64,000 nt of DNA from an uncultured Bacillota bacterium (GCA_948907985.1 CAQWMM010000003.1:17434-81433), one strand, 5' to 3'. Counted from the first letter of the stretch, positions 7,598-15,755 are shown. Numbers and translations are program-made. Notes: generated from the letters alone by a model not told the origin.

Positions 7598-8230
7598 ATG
7601 CGTTATCCTTTTGATAAGTATCGTCTGGGTACGGGCTATGGCGCTAAAGGCGGCCTGTGGCGGGCCGGCTGGCACAGCGGGCAGGATTTTATCTCGGTGA
7701 GCTTTGGCGGCGACGGTTTGGTATATCCGCTTTATGAGGGGCGGGTGCTGCGGGTTAGCCGGGGCGGCAGCTACGGCAACTGTGTGCAGGTGCGCCATGC
7801 CGACGGTTATCTTACGCTTTATGCGCATTTGCGTACAGTTTATGTGCGCGCCGGGCAAAAAGTGGGCGAGAATACGGTTTTGGGCATTGAGGGGGCGACC
7901 GGCAACGTTACCGGCCGGCATTTGCATTTGGAGGTACATAAAGGGGAATATCATTATCCCTCGCTGGTTAATCCGCTGCAATTTATCGCCCAAAGAATGA
8001 TGAACGGCGGCTTGACAGAAAATTCAGAAAAGGAGGCGGACGGCGAATTGGAAAAACTGCTGAAAATTCGCCTGAACGGCACGGAGAAAGTTGTACAGGC
8101 GATTGAAAAAAGCGGCCATAATTATGTGCGCCTACAGGATCTGCGCGATGGATTGATTGCGGTGGAATATGACGAGGCGGCGCATATTCCGGTGGTGCAG
8201 GTGCATAATAAAAAATATATTAATATGTAA
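7598..8230 (+). CDS. M23 (LytM-type) peptidase, phage endolysin
   Basis: This enzyme would cut peptide cross-links in the cell wall at the end of the phage cycle. It has the M23 zinc-site motifs: WHSGQD with His26 and Asp30, and GRHLHLEVH with His108 and His110; the VQVRHADGYLTLYAHL strand lies between them. No signal peptide is seen, in line with holin-dependent release. The C-terminal 60 residues (LNGTEKVVQAIEKSG, YVRLQDLRDGL) resemble the copper-amine-oxidase-N/stalk domain that often serves as a wall-binding part. It is the last phage gene in the window, ending 7 bases after the holin with no terminator seen. Confidence 0.85.
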   Translation: MRYPFDKYRLGTGYGAKGGLWRAGWHSGQDFISVSFGGDGLVYPLYEGRVLRVSRGGSYGNCVQVRHADGYLTLYAHLRTVYVRAGQKVGENTVLGIEGATGNVTGRHLHLEVHKGEYHYPSLVNPLQFIAQRMMNGGLTENSEKEADGELEKLLKIRLNGTEKVVQAIEKSGHNYVRLQDLRDGLIAVEYDEAAHIPVVQVHNKKYINM

Positions 8231-8418
8231 GGCAATTTGCACAAGGCTTTTGAAAAATGATTGAACTTTGCGTAGCTATATGATATAATGTGAGTATCGG
8301 CGATTGTCAAGTCTGAAAGACGCAGGCAGAGCCGCTTACGAACAAATACCATAGTGCAATTTGTTGGTATTAGGTAAAATGATCTTGTCCCTATGGTATA
8401 ATACAGAAATAAAACGAT
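8231..8418 (+). other. Intergenic region between the phage module and DUF5665 gene: promoter and possible leader RNA
   Basis: These 188 bases have no gene. They hold a strong promoter at 8261-8289 and, after it, about 100 bases that can form small hairpins: GTCT-GAA-AGAC and GGC-AGA-GCC near 8313-8333, and AATACC...GGTATT at 8345-8371. A second, extended -10 box (TGGTATAAT, 8394-8402) lies 16 bases before the gene. I compared the leader mentally with common riboswitches (c-di-GMP, fluoride, preQ1, THF) and found no match. Confidence 0.5.
8261..8289 (+). promoter_or_regulatory. Sigma-A type promoter upstream of DUF5665-lspA-rluD
   Basis: TTGAAC at 8261-8266 and TATAAT at 8284-8289 are separated by exactly 17 bases. 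It would drive the run from 8419 onward. Confidence 0.75.
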
Positions 8419-8658
8419 ATGCTGAAAAAATTTTGGGAAAAATTTGCCTTAAAAAAACGGCTGCGGTTTTTTCTGCGCCATTTTTTGGCGGGGGTGTTTC
8501 GGGGTATGGGCTTTGCGTTGGGTTTCTTCCTGTTAAGCGCGCTGGCCTTATATCTGCTGAATATGCTGGTGGATTTAGGAATTCCGGTGATCGGCGATTT
8601 TATTGCCCAGCTGTTATTTTATATTGAGAGCGTGCAGCGCGCTAAAGGTTTGGTTTAG
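8419..8658 (+). CDS. DUF5665 small membrane protein
   Basis: A 79-residue protein. A basic N-terminus (KKFWEKFALKKRLRFFLRHF) precedes a glycine-rich hydrophobic stretch (GVFRGMGFALGFFLLSALALY) and the ending DLGIPVIGDFIAQLLFYIES. This matches the DUF5665 pattern of a basic helix, a membrane segment and a closing IGDFIA motif; the function of that family is not known. An overlapping frame (8361-8627) is longer, but it has no family resemblance and lacks a ribosome binding site. The gene precedes lspA by 27 bases and is probably cotranscribed with it. Confidence 0.7.
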   Translation: MLKKFWEKFALKKRLRFFLRHFLAGVFRGMGFALGFFLLSALALYLLNMLVDLGIPVIGDFIAQLLFYIESVQRAKGLV

Positions 8659-8685
8659 ACAAATTGCATATAAGAGGTTTGGTGA

Positions 8686-9141
8686 ATGATTTTTATTCTG
8701 ATAATTTTGTTGGGGTTGGCTGCCGATCAGTTAAGCAAATGGCTGGTGGCGGGCAGCCTGCCCCTGGGGGGCAGCGTTGAACTTTTGGGGCCGCTGCTGC
8801 GCCTGCATTATGTGCAGAACACCGGCGCGGCCTGGAGCCTGTTTAAGAACAGCACTTTGGCTTTGGCTGTGTTTTCGGTTTTGCTGCTGGCCTTGCTGGC
8901 GGTGTGGTTCAGCCTGACGCCGGCGGCCAAAAGGGGACAGCGTTTGGCCTTGAGCGTGATTATGAGCGGCGCTTTGGGCAATATGCTGGACCGCTTTCGG
9001 CTGGGCTATGTGGTGGATTTTTTGGAGCTGCCGCATTGGCCGGTTTTTAATGTGGCGGATATGCTGCTTTGCTGCGGCGTGGCGGCGTTGGCGCTGTTGA
9101 TTCTGCTGGAGGAAAAACGGGAAAAAACCGAGGTTAAGTGA
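8686..9141 (+). CDS. lspA: Lipoprotein signal peptidase (signal peptidase II)
   Basis: A four-helix membrane aspartic protease that removes the signal peptide from prolipoproteins after diacylglyceryl transfer. It is 151 residues long, the usual size. Family motifs are ADQLSKW near the N-terminus, YVQNTGAAWS, the first catalytic aspartate in GNMLDR and the second in FNVADM, with hydrophobic helices between them. The stop overlaps the GTG start of rluD (GTGA). The lipoprotein encoded at 44599 is a likely client. Confidence 0.95.
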   Translation: MIFILIILLGLAADQLSKWLVAGSLPLGGSVELLGPLLRLHYVQNTGAAWSLFKNSTLALAVFSVLLLALLAVWFSLTPAAKRGQRLALSVIMSGALGNMLDRFRLGYVVDFLELPHWPVFNVADMLLCCGVAALALLILLEEKREKTEVK

Positions 9142-10100
9142 AACATATGGGTTGGGATAAGCAGGAAATCAATATTGTGTTGCCGGCGGCGAGTAGCGGA
9201 CAGCGTTTAGACCGCTTTTTGACGGAGTCGGCCATTGCCGGCGGGGAAAAATCCCGCTCTTTCTGGCAAAAGCTGCTGAAACAGGGCGCGGTGCGTCTGC
9301 GGCCAGCCAAGCTTGCGCAGGAAATTGTTCCCAAGGCTAATTATCTGTTGAGTGAGGGGGACGAAATTTGCCTGGCTTTGCCAGAGCCGGAAGTTTTGCA
9401 GGCGGCGGCTGAAAATATTCCCCTGGATATTCTGTTTGAGGACGCCGACTTGTTGGTGGTTAATAAACCGCGGGGTATGGTTGTGCACCCGGCGGCCGGC
9501 AACTGGCAGGGTACGCTGGTTAACGCGCTGCTGGCGCATTGCCGGGATTTATCCGGAATTAACGGGGTTTTGCGGCCGGGCATTGTGCACCGTCTGGATA
9601 AGGACACCACGGGGCTGATTATTGTGGCTAAAAGTGATTTGGCGCATCAACGCCTGGCCGAGGGTTGGCACAAGGGCGCGGTTAACCGTTGGTATCTGGC
9701 GCTGCTGCATGGCAGTATGGCGGAGCCGGGAGGCACGATTGACGCGCCGCTGGGGCGCAGCCCGAAAGACCGCAAGAAGATGGCGGTGATACCGGAGGGC
9801 CGCCGGGCCGTAACCCATTATCAGGTGTTGGAGCGGCTGGGACAGTTTACTTATGTCTGCTGCAAGCTGGAAACCGGGCGGACGCACCAGATCCGCGTAC
9901 ATATGAAGTATCTTGGTTATCCGCTGGTTGGCGATAAGCTTTATGGGCCGCGCAATACGCCCGACGTGGGCATGCTGTTACATTCGGCGCGGCTGAAGTT
10001 TACTCACCCGATTAGCGGGGAATTGATTGAGCTGGAGGCCCCTTTGCCGGCGGATTTTGCTGATTTTTTGGCGGAACAGCGCAAAAATGTTAAAAAATGA
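9138..10100 (+). CDS. rluD: 23S rRNA pseudouridine synthase, RluD family
   Basis: This enzyme converts specific uridines in 23S rRNA to pseudouridine. It has an N-terminal S4-like RNA-binding part (SGQRLDRFLTE) and the RluA/RluD catalytic domain with the GIVHRLDKDTTGLIIVAKS motif, in which the aspartate of HRLDKDT is the nucleophile, then the ETGRTHQIRVHMKYLGYPLVGDKLYG block (shown whole family-wise, here as two parts: GRTHQIRVHM and GYPLVGDKLYG). At 320 residues it has the normal length. GTG 9138 overlaps the lspA stop; ATG 9147 is a possible alternative. The lspA-rluD order is common in Bacillota. Confidence 0.92.
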   Translation: MKHMGWDKQEINIVLPAASSGQRLDRFLTESAIAGGEKSRSFWQKLLKQGAVRLRPAKLAQEIVPKANYLLSEGDEICLALPEPEVLQAAAENIPLDILFEDADLLVVNKPRGMVVHPAAGNWQGTLVNALLAHCRDLSGINGVLRPGIVHRLDKDTTGLIIVAKSDLAHQRLAEGWHKGAVNRWYLALLHGSMAEPGGTIDAPLGRSPKDRKKMAVIPEGRRAVTHYQVLERLGQFTYVCCKLETGRTHQIRVHMKYLGYPLVGDKLYGPRNTPDVGMLLHSARLKFTHPISGELIELEAPLPADFADFLAEQRKNVKK

Positions 10101-10124
10101 GCATATAAAAAGGAGGAATGTTTG

Positions 10125-11462
10125 GTGAATCAGCCTAATTTGTTCAGCGCGCAGGCGGACGAGAACCGGCGGCGGGCCGCCCCGCTGGCGGCCAGAATGA
10201 GGCCGCGCAGTTTGGCGGAATATGCCGGACAGGAGCAGATTTTGGCGCCGGGGCGTTTGCTGCGCCGGGCGATTGAGGCCGATCAGCTTTCTTCTCTGAT
10301 TTTTTATGGGCCGCCGGGCGTGGGTAAAACCTCTTTGGCGCGGGTGATTGCCAACAGCACCAGCAGCGATTTTAAGCAGCTTTCGGCGGTGGGTACCGGC
10401 GTGGGCGATATCCGGGCGGTTTTGCAGGCGGCCAAGGAAAATCTGGAGCTTTACAATATGCGCACCGTTTTGTTTATTGACGAAATTCATCGCTTTAATA
10501 AGGGCCAGCAGGACGCCCTTTTGCCGGCGGTGGAGGAGGGAACGGTGATTCTGATTGGCGCGACAACGGAAAATCCCTATTTTGAGGTGAACGGCGCGCT
10601 GCTTTCGCGCTCGCGTATTTTTCGGCTAACCCCATTGCAGCCCCGGCATATCCGGGCCTTACTTTTACAGGCTTTGCAGGATAAGGAGCGGGGGCTGGGC
10701 AATTATCGCGTGGAGTTGCAGGAGGCGGCGCTTAAACATATTGCCGAATCCGCCGCGGGGGACGCCCGCAACGCTTATAACGCGCTGGAGTTGGCGGTTT
10801 TGACAACCCCGCCGGCTGAAGACGGTATCAGGCATATTACTTTGGAAGTGGCGGCGGAGAGTATTCAGCAAAAGGCTTTGCACTACGACAAAAAGGGCGA
10901 TAATCATTATGATGTGATTTCGGCTTTTATTAAGAGTATGCGCGGCTCGGACCCGGACGCGGCGCTGCATTATCTGGCGCGGATGATCAGGGCCGGCGAA
11001 CAGCCGGAATTTATTTGCCGGCGTATTATTATTTGCGCGGCGGAGGATGTGGGGCTGGCTGACCCCCGGGCTTTGCAGGTGGCGACGGCCTGCATGGACG
11101 CGGTGCATTTTGTCGGCTGGCCGGAGGCGCGGATTCCGCTGGCTTTGGCGGCGGTTTATGTGGCCCGCGCCCCCAAGAGCAACAGCGCTTATTTGGGGAT
11201 TGACGCGGCGCTGGCCGATGTGGATAAACTGGGCGATTTTGCGGTGCCGCGCCATTTGCGGGATTCCAGCTATCCTGGGGCCAAGGAGTTTGGCCATGGC
11301 CTGGGTTATAAATATGCTCATGATTTTGGCGGCTATGTGCGGCAGCAATATCTGCCTGACGAACTGAAAAACAGGAAATATTTGCAGCCCACCGGCAACG
11401 GGGACGATTTGCGGGAGCCGTGGTTTGCTGCAAAAGCTGAAAATACACAGGGGGATGATTAA
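10125..11462 (+). CDS. rarA: Replication-associated recombination protein A (RarA/MgsA AAA+ ATPase)
   Basis: A clamp-loader-like ATPase that works at stalled replication forks. It has Walker A GPPGVGKTS at about residues 62-70, Walker B LFIDEIHRFNK, sensor 1 GATTENPYFEVN, and the C-terminal tetramerisation region with HYDKKGDNHYDVISAFIKS, RGSDPDAALHYLARM and EDVGLADP, all typical of the family. It is about 445 residues long. Two starts are possible, TTG 10122 and GTG 10125; AGGAGG at 10111-10116 favours GTG 10125. Its stop is directly followed by the next ATG. Confidence 0.93.
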   Translation: MNQPNLFSAQADENRRRAAPLAARMRPRSLAEYAGQEQILAPGRLLRRAIEADQLSSLIFYGPPGVGKTSLARVIANSTSSDFKQLSAVGTGVGDIRAVLQAAKENLELYNMRTVLFIDEIHRFNKGQQDALLPAVEEGTVILIGATTENPYFEVNGALLSRSRIFRLTPLQPRHIRALLLQALQDKERGLGNYRVELQEAALKHIAESAAGDARNAYNALELAVLTTPPAEDGIRHITLEVAAESIQQKALHYDKKGDNHYDVISAFIKSMRGSDPDAALHYLARMIRAGEQPEFICRRIIICAAEDVGLADPRALQVATACMDAVHFVGWPEARIPLALAAVYVARAPKSNSAYLGIDAALADVDKLGDFAVPRHLRDSSYPGAKEFGHGLGYKYAHDFGGYVRQQYLPDELKNRKYLQPTGNGDDLREPWFAAKAENTQGDD

Positions 11463-12683
11463 ATGAAATATGTTGTGATTCTGGCTGACGGCATGGCGGA
11501 TTGGCCCTGCCCGGAACTGGATGGTCAAACGCCCATGAGCGCGGCGCATAAGCCGCATATGAACGCAATGGCGGCGGGCGGTATAACCGGCCTTTGCCAG
11601 ACGGTGCCGCCGCAGTTTTTGCCCGGCTCGGACGTGGCTAATTTATCTATTTTAGGTTATCCGCCGGCGGAGTTTTATAAAGGGCGTTCTTCTCTGGAGG
11701 CGGTTTCGGCTGGGGTGCCGCTGGGCGAGGGGGATTTAACCCTGCGCGTTAATCTGGTGCAGTTATCCGACGAACCGAATTATGCAGACAAACATATGCT
11801 GGATTATTCCGGCGGTGAAATTGCCACCCCGGACGCGGTGGAGCTTATCAAAACGCTGGCGGCCCAGCTGGACGATGAGCAGCGGCAGCTTTTCCCGGGG
11901 GTTTCTTACCGGCATTTGCTTTTGTGCCATGGCGCGAAGGATGATACCACCTATACGCCGCCGCATGATATACTGGGAGAGCGGATTGGCGACCATTTGC
12001 CGCAGGGCGCGGGCGCGGCGGCTATGCTGGAATATATGCAGCGGGCCGGCGAGATTTTAGCCGGGCAGCCCTATAACTTGCAGAAAGCGGCTAAGGGCGA
12101 GGGCTATGCCAACGCGATCTGGCTTTGGGGGCCGGGGGTTAAGCCGCAGCTGCCCAAATTTGCGGAGCGCTGGCGGCTGAAAGGCGGTATTATCAGCGCG
12201 GTGGATTTGCTGCGCGGTATTGGCCTTTCTGCCGGAATGGACGTTTTGTATCTGTCATCGGCGACGGGCAGCGTGGATACTGATTTCAGGGGCAAGGGCG
12301 AATTAGCGGCGGCTTATCTTAAAGGCGGCGGGGATTTCGTCTATGTTCATGTTGAGGCCCCGGACGAAAGCGGCCATCAGGGTTTGCTGGCCAAGAAAAT
12401 CAGCGCGATTGAGCATATTGATGCGGAAACTATCCCTCCGATTTTGGACGCTATGCAGGATATGGGTGAGGATTATCGGATTTTGGTGCTGCCCGACCAT
12501 TTTACGCCTTTGCAAATCCGCACGCATGCCCGGGACGCAGTGCCATTTTTGCTGTTTGACAGCCGCCACCATAAGTTGGACGGTTCGGTTGTTTTTAGCG
12601 AGGCGCAGGCGGCGGAACAAAATTTGCTGCTGCCGGACGGGATCAGCTTGCTGCAAAAATTATTCGACATAAATTTTTTATAA
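11463..12683 (+). CDS. apgM: 2,3-bisphosphoglycerate-independent phosphoglycerate mutase, archaeal type
   Basis: A 406-residue alkaline-phosphatase-superfamily metalloenzyme. It would interconvert 3- and 2-phosphoglycerate in glycolysis. Motifs are VILADGMADWP at the N-terminus (metal-binding Asp), the LPGSDVANLSILGYPP motif that carries the serine attacked by phosphate, YKGRSSLEA, FVYVHVEAPDESGHQG, and near the end VLPDHFTPL with metal-ligating Asp and His, then RTHARDAVPFLL. This matches the aPGAM family rather than GpmI. Bacterial members have also been proposed to act as homoserine kinase, so the substrate is not certain. The start abuts the rarA stop. Confidence 0.85.
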   Translation: MKYVVILADGMADWPCPELDGQTPMSAAHKPHMNAMAAGGITGLCQTVPPQFLPGSDVANLSILGYPPAEFYKGRSSLEAVSAGVPLGEGDLTLRVNLVQLSDEPNYADKHMLDYSGGEIATPDAVELIKTLAAQLDDEQRQLFPGVSYRHLLLCHGAKDDTTYTPPHDILGERIGDHLPQGAGAAAMLEYMQRAGEILAGQPYNLQKAAKGEGYANAIWLWGPGVKPQLPKFAERWRLKGGIISAVDLLRGIGLSAGMDVLYLSSATGSVDTDFRGKGELAAAYLKGGGDFVYVHVEAPDESGHQGLLAKKISAIEHIDAETIPPILDAMQDMGEDYRILVLPDHFTPLQIRTHARDAVPFLLFDSRHHKLDGSVVFSEAQAAEQNLLLPDGISLLQKLFDINFL

Positions 12684-12742
12684 TTTTGACAAACTATATA
12701 ATTTATAAAGATTGGATTGCTTGTTAGCATTGTTTTTTTAAG

Positions 12743-13453
12743 ATGATTAGTATGGATTTTAAAAGGGGGCTGCACGACGGCGTGCCAATCGGTTTGGGCT
12801 ATTTCTCGGTGGCCTTTACCTTTGGGCTGGCCGCGGTGGCGGCTGGTTTGCCGATTTGGGCCCCGGTGTTGATTTCGATGAGCAATACAACCTCTGCCGG
12901 GCAGTTTGCCGGCTTGCAGGTGATTGCGGCCTGTGGCTCGCTGTTGGAGATTGCGGTTTCGCAGTTGGTTATTAATCTGCGCTATGCGCTGATGAGCCTT
13001 TCGCTCTCCCAAAAGCTGGACCATACGGTGCGGCTTAGGGATCGTTTTTTGATTGCTTTTGTGAACACTGACGAAGTTTTTGCCGTGGCGGCCGGACGGC
13101 CGGGCGAGGTGGGCCGGGCTTATATGTTTGGCCTGATTTGCGCTCCGTACTTTGGCTGGGCGGCTGGCACGCTGTTGGGGGCTGTTGCGGGGGATTTTTT
13201 GCCAGACTCTTTGGCCTCGGCTTTGGGTGTGGCTATTTATGGTATGTTTCTGGCAATTATTATCCCGCCGGCGAAAAAAAACCGGGCGATTGTGGCGGTG
13301 ATTGCGCTGGCGGTGGCTTTAAGCTGTCTGCTGCAATGGCTGCCGGTTTTTGCCGGTTTAGGCAGCGGTTTTGTGATTATTATTTGTACGCTGCTGGCGG
13401 CGGCTTTTGCGGCCTGGCGCTTTCCGCTGAAGGAGGCTGAGCCGGATGTCTGA
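12743..13453 (+). CDS. azlC: Branched-chain amino acid exporter, large subunit AzlC
   Basis: A 236-residue inner-membrane protein of the AzlC/YgaZ family. Seen are GLHDGVPIGLGYFSVAFTFGLAA (first helix region, here partly quoted), the conserved SMSNTTSAGQFAGL motif, and several hydrophobic helices up to the C-terminus. With AzlD it forms an exporter for branched-chain amino acids or analogues. There are two candidate starts, ATG 12743 and ATG 12752; the upstream ribosome binding site is weak (TTAAG). The last 8 bases overlap azlD. Confidence 0.88.
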   Translation: MISMDFKRGLHDGVPIGLGYFSVAFTFGLAAVAAGLPIWAPVLISMSNTTSAGQFAGLQVIAACGSLLEIAVSQLVINLRYALMSLSLSQKLDHTVRLRDRFLIAFVNTDEVFAVAAGRPGEVGRAYMFGLICAPYFGWAAGTLLGAVAGDFLPDSLASALGVAIYGMFLAIIIPPAKKNRAIVAVIALAVALSCLLQWLPVFAGLGSGFVIIICTLLAAAFAAWRFPLKEAEPDV

Positions 13454-13775
13454 ATTGAGCAACGCCGCCCTTTTGGCGTATATTGGTACTATGGCGCTGG
13501 TAACTTATTTGATTCGCCTTTTGCCGCTGGTTTTGTTTCATAAAAAAATTACTAATATTTTTGTGCGCTCCTTTTTATATTATGTGCCGTATGCTGTTTT
13601 GGGAGCGATGACGGTTCCGGCCATTTTTACGGCTACCGCCTGCGTGCCCTCGGCGATTGTTGGCGGGCTTACCGCCGTATTTTTTGCCTATCGGGAAAAG
13701 AGCCTGCTGTTTGTGGCCGTGGCGGCCAGCGCGGCGGTGTTTATCGCGGAGCGGCTAATTGACATTTTGTTGTGA
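13446..13775 (+). CDS. azlD: Branched-chain amino acid exporter, small subunit AzlD
   Basis: A 109-residue hydrophobic protein with four predicted membrane stretches. The N-terminal MALVTYLIRLLPLVLF and the central VRSFLYYVPYAVLGAMTVPAIF match AzlD. It overlaps azlC by 8 bases (start in the context GCCGGATGTCTGA), an arrangement typical of translationally coupled AzlCD pairs. Confidence 0.9.
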   Translation: MSELSNAALLAYIGTMALVTYLIRLLPLVLFHKKITNIFVRSFLYYVPYAVLGAMTVPAIFTATACVPSAIVGGLTAVFFAYREKSLLFVAVAASAAVFIAERLIDILL

Positions 13776-13808
13776 TAAGATATATGTGATACAGAAAGAG
13801 GGAAATTT

Positions 13809-14708
13809 ATGGGCGGAGATTTTAAACAAGCTATGCTGCAAATGTTTGCGCAGATGCAAAGAAACGCAATTTATCTGACTTATCAGACGGCGGCGGAACC
13901 TCTTGCGGTTGGTATAAGCCGTTTCGGCGGCCAGCCGGATGTGCCGGCGGATTTTGTCTGGCCGCGTTATACCGGTGAAGATTACCAGGGGGTTGTGGCC
14001 GAGCGGCCGCTAAGTTTTATGGCGCAGATTAACCTGGCCGAAGCGGCGGCCTTTGATAAGGATGGGCTGCTGCCTAAAAGCGGTTTGTTGAGCTTTTTTT
14101 ATGAAATGACGACCGAGAAATGGGGCTTTGACCCGACGGATAAGGGCTGCGCCCGGGTATATTACTTTGCAGATATGGCTGCTTTAACGCCCAGCCCTTT
14201 CCCGGATGATTTGGACGGGGAATTTCGGCTACCGGAGTTTGCGCTGGAGATGCGCGCGGCAGCAGCTTTACCGGAATGTTATGATTTTATGAAGTCGCCG
14301 CTTACGCAGGCTATTCCGGAGCAGTTCCCGGAGGCGGCGGATTTTGATTGGGACGCTTATGAAGAACTGCGGGCGGAATATGGCTGCGCGCCGCCGGAAG
14401 ACGGCTGGAGCGAAACCAGCAAGTTGCTGGGTTGGCCAAACACTATCCAGGGGCCGATGGAATATGAGTGCGAGGCGGTGAGCCGGGGCGTATACAGCGG
14501 CGTGCCCCAGGAAATAGCCGATGAGCTGCGGGCGGAAATTGAACAGGCCAGCCTGGACTGGATTTTGCTTTTCCAGATGGGTACTGTTGAGCATGGGGAT
14601 TTTGAACTGATGTTTGGCGATGTGGGGCATATCTATTACTGGATTAAAAAACAGGATTTGGCGGCCGGCAATTTTGACAAGGTTTGGCTGATCCTGCAAT
14701 GCTCCTGA
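13809..14708 (+). CDS. YwqG/DUF1963 family protein
   Basis: A 299-residue cytoplasmic protein of unknown function. Family features include SRFGGQPDVPADFVWPR near the N-terminus, the block RPLSFMAQINLAE, the KSGLLSFFYE strand, ARVYYF, and the closing block of WILLFQMG, then FGDVGHIYYWI and a final strand. DUF1963 proteins are widespread in Bacillota and have no settled role. The ATG at 13809 follows AGAAAGAGGG. It is followed by a perfect terminator hairpin at 14734-14770. Confidence 0.82.
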   Translation: MGGDFKQAMLQMFAQMQRNAIYLTYQTAAEPLAVGISRFGGQPDVPADFVWPRYTGEDYQGVVAERPLSFMAQINLAEAAAFDKDGLLPKSGLLSFFYEMTTEKWGFDPTDKGCARVYYFADMAALTPSPFPDDLDGEFRLPEFALEMRAAAALPECYDFMKSPLTQAIPEQFPEAADFDWDAYEELRAEYGCAPPEDGWSETSKLLGWPNTIQGPMEYECEAVSRGVYSGVPQEIADELRAEIEQASLDWILLFQMGTVEHGDFELMFGDVGHIYYWIKKQDLAAGNFDKVWLILQCS

Positions 14709-14733
14709 ACAATAGCGCACTGTTGTTGCACTT

Positions 14734-14770
14734 AAAAGAGGCATACCGTTTTTGGCGGTATGCCTCTTTT
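14734..14770. terminator. Bidirectional intrinsic terminator
   Basis: A perfect 15-bp stem (AAAAGAGGCATACCG paired with CGGTATGCCTCTTTT) around a short loop. The A-run on one side and T-run on the other let it end transcription from the DUF1963 gene and from the convergent gene at 14788-15708. Confidence 0.88.
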
Positions 14771-14787
14771 GGTGTTTTAAATGTTGC

Positions 14788-15708
14788 CTAGGCGTTGACG
14801 TTGAGCGTCGGCTGGCTGACTGTCGGGCTGGCAGTTTGCGCGGCGGTGTAGGCGGCGCGGGCGGCTTGCCTGCGGGCGCGGCGCACTTTGCGCAATTCGG
14901 GCGAATCAACCTTGTGCTCTGATGATTGTGTCGTTTGATCTGTGTTAGCCTGAACCTTAACTGCCGGTTTGGCCGGGGTGGGCGCGGACTGCGTGTTTTC
15001 AGTTGGCGTACTTTCCGGGTTTTTGACGCCTGGCTGTTCGGGCGTTTGCTCTGTTTTGGTTGAAACGTCCGGCTGTTCCGGTTGTTCGGGTTTTTGTGGC
15101 TTTTGCGGTTTGGTCTGCTGCTGTTTTTCTTCCTTGCGGGCCTTGGCCTCTTCAGCTTCGGTAGGCAGACGGTCGTATTCGCCGCTTTGAACAAAGGCGC
15201 TGGTGCTTTGTTCTATTTTGTCCATGCGCATTTTTTCCTGCATACAGATTTCCAGTTTTTTGCTCTCGGGTATGTGGGAATTGTTGCGCACTGACCCGAT
15301 AACCGAAAGAGAAGAGGCAATCTGGTTCATCTTCAGCCGCTGAACCTCTTCCTTGGTTTTGCACTGGCGCAGCTTTTTTTCATAGGCCTTTTGCTCCTGT
15401 TCAATGGAGCGTAGTTTTTCATAGGCCTGGGGATTTTTGGCTTTGAGATATTCTTTTTCTTTGCTGGTAAGCTTGGCGCCGGCATAAATTTTCTGCATGA
15501 TGTTGTTAAGCTTTTTTTTGCCCTCCTCATCATCCGGATTGTTGCCGGTTAGGCCTCGCTTCAAAGCCTGTTGGCTGGTATCCAGCCATTCTTCCAGCGA
15601 TTTTTTATGGCTGTTGTAATCGCCGGATTTTTGTTTAAGATTCCATTGTGTCTGCAATTTCAGGGTTTTGGTGTAGGAATTGACCGAACCCATGATGGAG
15701 ATACTCAT
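14788..15708 (-). CDS. Uncharacterised protein with coiled-coil N-half and Pro/Gln-rich low-complexity region
   Basis: I do not recognise this 306-residue protein. The first 60 residues start MSISIMGSVNSYTKTLKLQ and contain SLEEWLDTSQQALKRGL. Residues about 70-200 are strongly charged and helical (KLTSKEKEYLKAKNPQAYEKL, then RSIEQEQKAYEKK), probably coiled coil. Residues about 200-260 are repetitive low complexity (QTKPQKPQKPEQPEQP, then TEQTPEQPGVKNP). A short basic RRARRQAARAAYTAAQ lies at the end. There is no signal peptide or membrane helix. It has its own strong promoter and AAAAGGAGG site, so it is surely expressed. It stands alone between two terminators. Confidence 0.8.
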   Translation of the reverse strand: MSISIMGSVNSYTKTLKLQTQWNLKQKSGDYNSHKKSLEEWLDTSQQALKRGLTGNNPDDEEGKKKLNNIMQKIYAGAKLTSKEKEYLKAKNPQAYEKLRSIEQEQKAYEKKLRQCKTKEEVQRLKMNQIASSLSVIGSVRNNSHIPESKKLEICMQEKMRMDKIEQSTSAFVQSGEYDRLPTEAEEAKARKEEKQQQTKPQKPQKPEQPEQPDVSTKTEQTPEQPGVKNPESTPTENTQSAPTPAKPAVKVQANTDQTTQSSEHKVDSPELRKVRRARRQAARAAYTAAQTASPTVSQPTLNVNA

Positions 15709-15755
15709 AAAATCAACCTCCTTTTCAGACGGAAAAATTTTGCGTATTCAATAAT

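Noticed and set aside
8290..8400. c-di-GMP (GEMM) or other known riboswitch in the leader
   Set aside because: The GACGCA piece recalled GEMM, but the conserved GGGCAA and tetraloop/receptor parts are missing.
8361..8627. Longer ORF overlapping the DUF5665 gene in another frame
   Set aside because: It begins upstream of the -10 box region, has no ribosome binding site, and its product has no family resemblance, while the 8419 frame has the DUF5665 pattern.
12686..12714. Promoter before azlC
   Set aside because: TTGACA is perfect, but there is no -10 box at 16-18 bases; TATAAT-like words lie only 4 or 12 bases away.
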